Source of the DNA: JAGUYA01 sp043802425
Lineage (GTDB): Bacteria; Omnitrophota; Gorgyraeia; Gygaellales; Profunditerraquicolaceae
Assembly: GCA_043802425.1 (NCBI GenBank)
Contig: JAZDLA010000087.1
Coordinates: 1-5,735 of the forward strand
Direction: 5' to 3'
DNA length: 5,735 nucleotides
Shown one piece after another: positions 1-5,229 of the stretch. Under the pieces are notes generated by a model. That model was not told the DNA's origin, did no database searches, and saw only the letters and a program-made list of their open reading frames with translations. The first letter of the stretch is position 1, and each line of letters starts with the position of its first letter. Position numbers and translations under genes: made by a program.

Positions 1-552
1 GTCTTGGAAGCAGAAGAGCCTTTTGGCAAAGGCCAGAAGGGTTCCTCAGCCATGCCGCATAAGAGGAATCCGGTTATTTGTGAAAGGATCTGCGGCTTAA
101 GCCGGATTTTACGCGGTAATGCCTTAGCCCGTTTAGAGAATGTCTCTCTATGGCATGAGCGCGATATCAGCCACTCTTCAGCTGAGCGGGTAATCATGCC
201 GGATTCCACTATTCTCTTAGATTACATGCTGAATAAATTTATTGAGGTTATAGAGGGGCTAGTAGTTTACCCCGAAAATATGCTGGCGAATTTAGTTAAG
301 ACCAAGGGGCTTATTTTTTCCCAGAGGGTGCTCCTGGAATTGATGGATAAGGGGCTTAGCCGTTCCAGGGCCTATGATTTAGTACAAAAATGCGCCATGA
401 AGACCTGGGAAGAGAACTCGGACTTCAAAGAAACTCTTATGGCAGAGAAAGAAATTGGTCGCTACCTTGTTAAAAAAGATTTAGATAAGATATTTGAATT
501 GGAGTATTATTTACGTAACGTAAATAAAATTTTCTCCCGCCTTTTTCCTTAA
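1..552 (+). CDS. purB: Adenylosuccinate lyase, C-terminal part (5' end outside window)
   Basis: PurB catalyses two fumarate-releasing steps: SAICAR to AICAR in IMP synthesis, and adenylosuccinate to AMP. The reading frame is open from base 1, so the apparent TTG start at 4 is only an artefact of the window edge. About 183 residues are visible, against a usual 430-475, so roughly the N-terminal 60% is missing. The fumarase/aspartase superfamily signature is complete near the left edge (GQKGSSAMPHKRNP, about residues 11-24 of the fragment); this flexible loop carries the catalytic serine. It is followed by ERDISHSSAERV and by a C-terminal helical domain ending in a typical PurB tail (EYYLRNVNKIFSRLF). 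No frameshift or odd substitution is seen. It lies upstream of purL in the same orientation, but a 268-base gap separates them, so they may not share one uninterrupted transcript. The identification follows directly from the sequence signatures. Confidence 0.96.
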   Translation, partial: VLEAEEPFGKGQKGSSAMPHKRNPVICERICGLSRILRGNALARLENVSLWHERDISHSSAERVIMPDSTILLDYMLNKFIEVIEGLVVYPENMLANLVKTKGLIFSQRVLLELMDKGLSRSRAYDLVQKCAMKTWEENSDFKETLMAEKEIGRYLVKKDLDKIFELEYYLRNVNKIFSRLFP

Positions 553-561
553 TAGCGAGAA

Positions 562-573
562 GCGGGATCCCGC
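562..573. repeat. Perfect 12-bp palindrome after purB
   Basis: GCGGGATCCCGC is a perfect palindrome beginning 10 bases after the purB stop codon. As RNA it could form only a 4-bp stem with a GATC loop, and no T-run follows, so it is not a convincing terminator. The bases to its left (GCGAGAA) have no matching right arm, so if it is the remnant of a longer palindromic repeat, the right half is lost or diverged. Function unknown. Confidence 0.5.
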
Positions 574-623
574 ATATGATTTAATTATGTACGGTAAGGA
601 ATGTTGGCCTGTAAGTAAACAAA

Positions 624-629
624 TATAAT
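624..629 (+). promoter_or_regulatory. Possible -10 box (TATAAT) upstream of purL
   Basis: TATAAT matches the sigma-70 -10 consensus exactly and lies in an A/T-rich stretch. No good -35 is present at 16-18 bases upstream; the 17-base-spaced hexamer ATGTTG matches the consensus at only two positions. If used, transcription would start near 636-637, exactly where the inverted-repeat-bounded segment 637-791 begins. That coincidence is why it is listed. In an A/T-rich gap a chance TATAAT is quite possible. Confidence 0.3.
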
Positions 630-636
630 TTAATCC

Positions 637-791
637 TACCTTAAACCCCATAAAGCACTAAGATTGGGTGAGCGCGCCAGTAGATCAAAATAGCGAAATA
701 TCTGCAATGCCGCAGAAATCCGGAATACCTACAATGAAGTAGAGATTCTCGGTTAGCTAAAAGTTCACAAGACGCAGCTTAGTTTAAGGTA
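637..791 (+). other. 155-base segment closed by a perfect 10-bp inverted repeat; candidate structured leader/ncRNA or MITE
   Basis: The ends are TACCTTAAAC (637-646) and GTTTAAGGTA (782-791), exact reverse complements. Further pairings nest inside: ACTAAG (657-662) with CTTAGT (778-783, which competes for the two innermost pairs of the outer stem), and GTGAGC (668-673) with GTTCAC (763-768, one G-U pair). Local hairpins are GTAGAT/ATCTGC (680-685/700-705), or alternatively TCTGC/GCAGA (701-705/712-716), and CTAC/GTAG (729-732/739-742). The interior has stops in all forward frames, so it does not encode PurS or another obvious protein. I do not recognise a purine, ZTP, T-box or other known riboswitch motif, nor SRP, RNase P or tmRNA. 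Two readings are open: a structured RNA with a rod-like base (5' leader of purL or a 6S-like small RNA), or a miniature inverted-repeat element whose 8-bp terminal repeats (CCTTAAAC) are flanked by TA on both sides. Confidence 0.4.
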
Positions 792-807
792 CAAAATTTA
801 TCTTTGG

Positions 808-814
808 AAAGGAG
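808..814 (+). promoter_or_regulatory. Shine-Dalgarno of purL
   Basis: AAAGGAG ends six bases before the ATG at 821, a near-ideal ribosome binding site. It supports this start over later in-frame ATG codons in the first 30 codons. Confidence 0.85.
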
Positions 815-820
815 CAATAT

Positions 821-3043
821 ATGTGCGAGAGAAATTTTGAAATTACAAAAGAGATAGTTGAAAAACAGGGTTTATCCATGGAAGAATACGGGATGATAAA
901 AAAACGGCTGGGCAGAGACCTTAATTATACAGAGCTGGGGATGTTCTCGGCGATGTGGAGCGAGCACTGCTCTTATAAGAACTCAAAGCCGGTATTGAAA
1001 CTTTTTCCCACCAAAGGTAAGCAGGTTATTCAGGGCCCGGGAGAGAACGCAGGGGTAGTGGATATCGGAGACGGCCTGGGTGTAGTTTTTAAGGTCGAAT
1101 CGCACAACCATCCCTCGGCGGTTGAGCCGTATGCGGCTTCGGCTACCGGAGGAGGCGGCTGCGTTCGGGATATCTTTACCATGGGCGCTCGCCCTATAGG
1201 ACTGTTGGATTCTCTGAGGTTAGGCAATTTAGGGAAAGAGCGGGTGAAATTTTTGTTTAAAAATATCATCAAGGGTTTTACGGATTATGCCAATATTGCC
1301 GGGATTCCCGTTTTAGGTGGCGAGATATACTTTGACGAATCTTTCGAAGGTAATCCTTTGGTTAATGCCATGACCGTGGGGATCGTTAAGAATAAAGCCA
1401 TAGTTAAAGCCAGGGCTAAGGGTGTAGGTAATTTGGTGCTCATTGTGGGTGGCGCTACCGGAAGAGATGGAGTAGAGGGCGCTGCCTTTGCTTCGTCAGG
1501 CCTGGATGAAGAAGCTACTAAAAAGAGTTCTGCGGTAGCAATCGGCGACCCAAAAATGGGCCGTATTTTAAGGGAGTCCTGTTTAGAGTTAATGCAGAAA
1601 GGGTTGGCGCTCGGCATGCAGGATATGGGGGCTGCGGGCCTTACCTGCTCAACCTGCGAGACTTCGTATAAGGCAGGCACGGGGATGGAAATAGATATTT
1701 CTCTGGTGCCGCGTAAAGAAGAAGGCATGAATGCTTATGAAATCATGCTTTCTGAATCGCAGGAGAGAATGTTGGTGATTATAGACAAGGACAAATTAGA
1801 GAGGGTAAAAAAAGTTTTTGCCAGATGGAATGTTCCGCTTGATGTTATCGGTCGCGTTACTGATGACGGTATGGTGTGCGTCCGGGAGAACGGTAAAGTT
1901 GTGGCTAGGGTCCCCGCGGCTGCGTTGGTAGAAGCGCCTGTTTATCACAGGAAAACCTCAAGACCCAAATATTTAGCTAAGGCAAAGCGATTAAATTTGG
2001 CCAGCATAAAAGAGGCAAAGAATTATAATCAGGCCCTGGTCAAGTTATTGAGTAATCCTACCATTGCCAGCAAGGCCTGGGTTTTTAAACACGGCGACCC
2101 CAAGGTCGCAGGGAATGTTTTAATCGGCCCCGGCGGCTCCGACGCGGGAGTCGCAGCCGTACCGGGCACAAAGAAGGCGATTGCGGCGACCACTGATTGC
2201 AATTCTACTTATTGCTACCTTGACCCTTTTAAGGGCGGCGAGATTGCCGTAGCCGAAGCTGCCAGGAATTTAGTCTGCTCCGGGGCAAAACCGCTGGCGA
2301 TTACCGATGGTATCAATTTCGGCAATCCTAAAAACCCAGAGGTTTTCTGGCAATTTAAACAGGCGGCCTTAGGGATTTCCAAGGCCTGCCGCGCTTTAAA
2401 TACGCCGGTAGTAAGCGGAAACGTCAGTTTCAATAACGAAAACCCCAAGGGTTCAGTCGATCCCACGCCGATTGTGGGGATGGTGGGTTTGATTAAAGAC
2501 AGGTCCAAAATAATCACCCAGTATTTTAAAAAATCCGGCGATATAATCCTGCTGCTCGGTAAAAACAAAGAAGAATTGGGAGGCAGTGAATATTTAAAGA
2601 CAATCCATGGTTTAAAGAAAGGAAGTTGTCCGGATATCGACCTGAATCTGGAGAAGAAAGTGCAGAAAACTACATTGGAGGCGATAGAAAAAAGATTAGT
2701 TGAGTCTGCCCACGATTGTTCTGAGGGGGGATTGGTTGTCGCCTTAACAGAAAGCTGCCTGACTAATCCGGATAAAAAATTAGGCGCCCTGGTTAAATTA
2801 GGCGCCCAGGCCATAAGGTCAGATGCCCTTCTCTTTGGCGAAACCCAGTCACGTATCATCTTAAGCGTAAAGCCAAAGAATGTTAAGAAGATGCTCCAGA
2901 TAGCCAAAAAGAATAAGGCACCCGTTTCTATAATCGGCGAAGTAGCGGGTACCAGGCTTATCATCAACAGGTTAATTAACATACCTCTTAGTGATTTATA
3001 TAAAGCTTGGCGCAACGCCATAGAAAACTGTATTAAGGATTAG
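821..3043 (+). CDS. purL: Phosphoribosylformylglycinamidine synthase subunit PurL (small type)
   Basis: PurL converts FGAR, ATP and ammonia to FGAM, the fourth step of purine synthesis, in the cytoplasm. The 740-residue length is that of the small PurL, which lacks the fused glutaminase of the roughly 1,300-residue large form and works in a complex with PurS and PurQ. Two tandem AIRS-like ATP-binding/C-terminal units are evident. In the first, WSEHCSYKNSK (46-56) carries the conserved active-site His49, KVESHNHPSAVEPYAAS (91-107) and the Gly-rich GATGGGG-type loop (about 108-114) follow, and GMQDMGAAGLTCSTCE lies at 265-280. In the second, DCNSTYCYLDPFKGGEIAVAE begins at 459, the NFGNP motif is at 499-503, SGNVSFNNE at 532-540 and SAHDCSEGG at 629-637. 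The start is fixed by the strong Shine-Dalgarno. purS and purQ are not adjacent on the left, which is unusual; the LOG-family gene follows 36 bases downstream. A small internal duplication is present (KLGA twice at 653-662). Confidence 0.97.
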   Translation: MCERNFEITKEIVEKQGLSMEEYGMIKKRLGRDLNYTELGMFSAMWSEHCSYKNSKPVLKLFPTKGKQVIQGPGENAGVVDIGDGLGVVFKVESHNHPSAVEPYAASATGGGGCVRDIFTMGARPIGLLDSLRLGNLGKERVKFLFKNIIKGFTDYANIAGIPVLGGEIYFDESFEGNPLVNAMTVGIVKNKAIVKARAKGVGNLVLIVGGATGRDGVEGAAFASSGLDEEATKKSSAVAIGDPKMGRILRESCLELMQKGLALGMQDMGAAGLTCSTCETSYKAGTGMEIDISLVPRKEEGMNAYEIMLSESQERMLVIIDKDKLERVKKVFARWNVPLDVIGRVTDDGMVCVRENGKVVARVPAAALVEAPVYHRKTSRPKYLAKAKRLNLASIKEAKNYNQALVKLLSNPTIASKAWVFKHGDPKVAGNVLIGPGGSDAGVAAVPGTKKAIAATTDCNSTYCYLDPFKGGEIAVAEAARNLVCSGAKPLAITDGINFGNPKNPEVFWQFKQAALGISKACRALNTPVVSGNVSFNNENPKGSVDPTPIVGMVGLIKDRSKIITQYFKKSGDIILLLGKNKEELGGSEYLKTIHGLKKGSCPDIDLNLEKKVQKTTLEAIEKRLVESAHDCSEGGLVVALTESCLTNPDKKLGALVKLGAQAIRSDALLFGETQSRIILSVKPKNVKKMLQIAKKNKAPVSIIGEVAGTRLIINRLINIPLSDLYKAWRNAIENCIKD
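2777..2807 (+). repeat. 13-bp direct repeat with 18-bp period inside purL
   Basis: AAATTAGGCGCCC occurs at 2777-2789 and again at 2795-2807, exactly 18 bases (six codons) apart. It encodes KLGALV then KLGAQA at residues 653-664. The period keeps the frame, so it looks like an in-frame micro-duplication or convergence in a tolerant part of the second half of PurL. Each copy contains the palindrome GGCGCC. Confidence 0.6.
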
Positions 3044-3079
3044 CGTAATAGGTTAAACTAAGAAAGGAAACTAAAGAGT

Positions 3080-3742
3080 ATGGCGACGAGAATAAAGAAT
3101 TCCAAAGAGGGATTTCTTTCTGAAGATCCCTGGCGCATCTTTCGTATTGTAGCTGAGTTTGTGGAAGGTTTTGAGGTTTTGTCGCGCGTAAAAAAAGCCG
3201 TTTCTATATTCGGCTCCAGCCGCACCAGCCCCGGCAATAAATATTATAAAGCCGCCGAGGAGATCGCTTACCTTCTGGCCAAAGAAGGATACGCCGTCAT
3301 CACCGGTAGCGGGCCGGGCATAATGGAGGCGGCCAATAAAGGCGCTAAGCGTGCCGGGGGTCATTCTATCGGCTTAAACATACAGATACCTACGGAACAG
3401 AGGTCCAATCAATACGTAGAGACGCTATTGGATTTTCGCTATTTTTTTGTCCGTAAGGTGATGTTTGTAAAATACGCCAAGGCCTTTGTGATTATGCCTG
3501 GCGGATACGGCACTTTAGATGAATTTACCGAAGCTATTAACCTGATTCAGACCGAAAGGATTCCCAAATTTCCCGTCGTTTTGTTTGGCAGCGCATATTG
3601 GAAAGATATGCTTGTTTGGTTTCGCAATACGCTCTTAGAAAACGGCAACATCAGCAAAGAGGATTTAGATATCTTTATTGTAGTAGATAAGCCTCATGAA
3701 GTAGTAGCAGCGATAAAGCGATTCTACAGACATAAACGTTAA
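3080..3742 (+). CDS. LOG family (TIGR00730-type) nucleoside-monophosphate phosphoribohydrolase homologue
   Basis: This 220-residue protein is a Rossmann-like LOG/'lysine decarboxylase-like' family member. Characterised relatives cleave the N-glycosidic bond of nucleoside 5'-monophosphates (cytokinin riboside 5'-monophosphate or AMP), giving free base and ribose 5-phosphate; the old lysine-decarboxylase label is a misnomer. Seen here: FGSSR (44-48) at the end of the first beta strand, GSGPGIMEAANKGA (76-89) for phosphate binding, Arg125-Lys126 before the next strand, and the family hallmark PGGYGTLDE (140-148), whose Glu148 together with the conserved Arg is expected to be catalytic. The N-terminal 36 residues (WRIFRIVAEFVEGFEVL) match the longer bacterial subgroup. 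The start is ATG with AAAGGA about 12 bases upstream, a slightly long spacing. It lies 36 bases after purL in the same direction, so it is probably co-transcribed. The family is certain; the substrate is not, and PpnN-like nucleosidase activity on purine nucleotides is an inference. Confidence 0.92.
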   Translation: MATRIKNSKEGFLSEDPWRIFRIVAEFVEGFEVLSRVKKAVSIFGSSRTSPGNKYYKAAEEIAYLLAKEGYAVITGSGPGIMEAANKGAKRAGGHSIGLNIQIPTEQRSNQYVETLLDFRYFFVRKVMFVKYAKAFVIMPGGYGTLDEFTEAINLIQTERIPKFPVVLFGSAYWKDMLVWFRNTLLENGNISKEDLDIFIVVDKPHEVVAAIKRFYRHKR

Positions 3743-3760
3743 AACAGAGATATTTTTAAG

Positions 3761-3800
3761 CGCTTGGGATATCTGCAGGATACCTAAGATATCCAAGGCG
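3761..3800 (+). promoter_or_regulatory. Long bulged hairpin between the LOG gene and the purF homologue
   Basis: The left arm 3761-3773 (CGCTTGGGATATC) pairs with the right arm 3788-3800 (GATATCCAAGGCG), giving 12 base pairs with one unpaired G on each side (3768 and 3797). The 14-base apical region can add AGG/CCT (3777-3779/3783-3785). It is followed by TTTAATAATAAGTTTTT (3801-3817), which is U-rich but interrupted. It could be a weak or conditional terminator/attenuator ahead of purF, or an RNA-processing or stabilising element. It lies 18 bases after the LOG stop and well before the purF ribosome binding site. Confidence 0.55.
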
Positions 3801-3820
3801 TTTAATAATAAGTTTTTAGC

Positions 3821-3826
3821 AGGAGG
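3821..3826 (+). promoter_or_regulatory. Shine-Dalgarno of the purF homologue (fixes the start)
   Basis: AGGAGG is a full consensus site five bases before the ATG at 3832. An in-frame TAG at 3817-3819 lies just upstream and no start codon lies between them. The protein therefore cannot begin earlier, and no propeptide or upstream cysteine has been missed. Confidence 0.93.
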
Positions 3827-3831
3827 AAAAG

Positions 3832-5229
3832 ATGAGCGGTATATTCGGGATAGTTTCCCATCGTGATTGCCTGGAAGATTTGTTTTACGGCACGGACTAC
3901 CATTCTCACCTGGGTACCCAATTCGGGGGCCTGGCGGTATATGGGGATGGGGAATTGACGCGCAAGATCCACGATATAAAAGGGAGCCAATTCAAAGCTA
4001 AATTCTACGAAGATTATAAAAAGATGCGCGGTAATAAGGGAATCGGCGTGATCAGCGCGATGGATGAACAGCCTATCTACGTCAATTCTAAATTCGGCCC
4101 CTTCGTTATAGTGACTAACGGTTTTATCGACAATGCCCAGGAGCTGGCTAAAGGGTTGTATAAAGACGGGCAGTCATTCAGCGAGGTGACCGACGGAAGA
4201 GTGAATCTTACGGAGCTGGTAGCGAAAATGATTATCCGCGGAAAGACTATTATCGATGGTATTGAACAGATGTTTTCTAAAATCGACGGCTCATGTTCAC
4301 TCTTATTATTGAATAAAGACGGCATCTATGTGGTAAGGGACAGATACGGTTATACGCCCTTAATACTAGGCCAGAGAGGCAAAGACTGGGCGGTAACTAC
4401 CGAAACCACTGCTTTTAAGAACTTAGGATTTAAAACCGTAAAATATATACATCCGGGGGAGGTCATCCTGTTAAGTGAATCCGGTTTAAAATCTAAACGT
4501 AAAGGTGGACGTATCAATCAAATCTGTTCCTTCCTCTGGATATATACGGGGTTTCCCGGTTCTTCCTATGAAGGGATAACCGTAGAGGTAGTCAGGGAGA
4601 GGTGCGGCAGGTTCTTAGCTAAACGTGATAATATTAACGTGGATATTGCCTCAGGTGTTCCGGATTCAGGGACCACCCATGCCATTGGTTATGCCATGGA
4701 ATCCGGCGTTCCCTTTCGCCGGCCATTAGTAAAATATACGCCGGGATTTGATCGAAGCTATACTCCGCTTTCGCAGGAAACACGCGATCGCATTGCCAGG
4801 ATGAAACTCATTCCTATTGTAGAGATAATTAAAGGTCAGCGTATCGTCATCTGCGATGATTCTATTGTCAGGGGTACACAATTTAAGAACTATACTATTC
4901 AGAAACTTAAGGAATGCGGGATAAAGGAAATCCACTTAAGGATTGCCTGTCCGCCTTTAATGTTCCCCTGTAAATTTAATTATTCTACGCGTAGCATCCA
5001 TGAACTGGCAGCCCGTCGGGCCATAAAGGCTATGGAGGGCAAGGATATAAAAGATGTCAAAGCCTATTTAGACGAGAATTCCCCAAGGCATAAAAAAATG
5101 GTAGAATGGATTAACCGCGACATCGGCGCCACCACCTTAAAATACCAAAAGCTAAACGATATGGTTTCCGCCATTGGTTTACCCAAGGAGAAACTCTGCC
5201 TGTATTGTTGGACGGGGAGGCATCCATGA
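3832..5229 (+). CDS. purF: Amidophosphoribosyltransferase (PurF) homologue lacking the N-terminal Cys nucleophile
   Basis: PurF makes 5-phosphoribosylamine from PRPP using ammonia released from glutamine. The 465-residue length and two-domain plan fit. The phosphoribosyltransferase half is well conserved: VPDSG (276-280), the RSYTPLSQETR loop region (308-318), the PRPP motif RIVICDDSIVRGTQ (337-350) and RIACPP (370-375). Four cysteines match the Fe-S ligands of Bacillus-type PurF: C232 (ICSF), C380 (FPCKF), and C456 and C459 (CLYC). The N-terminal Ntn half is abnormal. It begins MSGIFGI where canonical enzymes have MCGI/VFGI, HRGQESAGI is replaced by HLGTQFGGL (26-34), GHVRYST by GVISAMD (72-78), the NGN motif by NGF (96-98), and the glutamine-binding SDT/SE by NLTE (125-128). 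Loss of glutaminase activity is inferred; ammonia-dependent synthesis of phosphoribosylamine is the simplest function. From memory, a similar divergent PurF group exists in Bacteroidetes. Position beside purM, with an ATGA overlap, supports a role in purine synthesis. Confidence 0.88.
   Translation: MSGIFGIVSHRDCLEDLFYGTDYHSHLGTQFGGLAVYGDGELTRKIHDIKGSQFKAKFYEDYKKMRGNKGIGVISAMDEQPIYVNSKFGPFVIVTNGFIDNAQELAKGLYKDGQSFSEVTDGRVNLTELVAKMIIRGKTIIDGIEQMFSKIDGSCSLLLLNKDGIYVVRDRYGYTPLILGQRGKDWAVTTETTAFKNLGFKTVKYIHPGEVILLSESGLKSKRKGGRINQICSFLWIYTGFPGSSYEGITVEVVRERCGRFLAKRDNINVDIASGVPDSGTTHAIGYAMESGVPFRRPLVKYTPGFDRSYTPLSQETRDRIARMKLIPIVEIIKGQRIVICDDSIVRGTQFKNYTIQKLKECGIKEIHLRIACPPLMFPCKFNYSTRSIHELAARRAIKAMEGKDIKDVKAYLDENSPRHKKMVEWINRDIGATTLKYQKLNDMVSAIGLPKEKLCLYCWTGRHP
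5214..5220 (+). promoter_or_regulatory. Shine-Dalgarno of purM inside the purF 3' end
   Basis: GGGGAGG lies five bases before the purM ATG and within the last codons of the purF homologue. Together with the ATGA stop/start overlap it points to translational coupling of the two proteins. Confidence 0.8.

Noticed and set aside
562..600. Intrinsic terminator after purB
   Set aside because: The palindrome can form only a very short stem and no U-run follows it.
553..820. Purine (guanine/adenine) riboswitch, ZTP riboswitch or T-box upstream of purL
   Set aside because: None of the conserved core motifs of these classes could be found in the gap; only generic stem pairings are present.
553..820. 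A short purS gene or a tRNA in the gap
   Set aside because: Stops interrupt all forward frames and no tRNA T-loop or acceptor pattern was seen.
1030..1728. Two antisense open frames (80 and 147 codons) on the - strand
   Set aside because: Both mirror conserved purL sequence; the Pro/Ala/Ser-rich translations reflect Gly-rich sense codons.
2215..3021. Long antisense open frame (268 codons) on the - strand
   Set aside because: It lies wholly inside purL, has a low-complexity composition typical of a reverse-frame shadow, and shows no recognisable motif.
3071..3364. Antisense frame of 97 codons over the LOG gene
   Set aside because: Fully overlaps a clearly conserved gene on the + strand and has no family resemblance.
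3820..3870. A propeptide or frameshift hiding the missing Cys of PurF, with Cys13 as the nucleophile
   Set aside because: An in-frame TAG lies just before the ribosome binding site, the SGIFGI start aligns with the canonical CG(I/V)FGI, and Cys13 is not followed by the G-hydrophobic-F-G motif.
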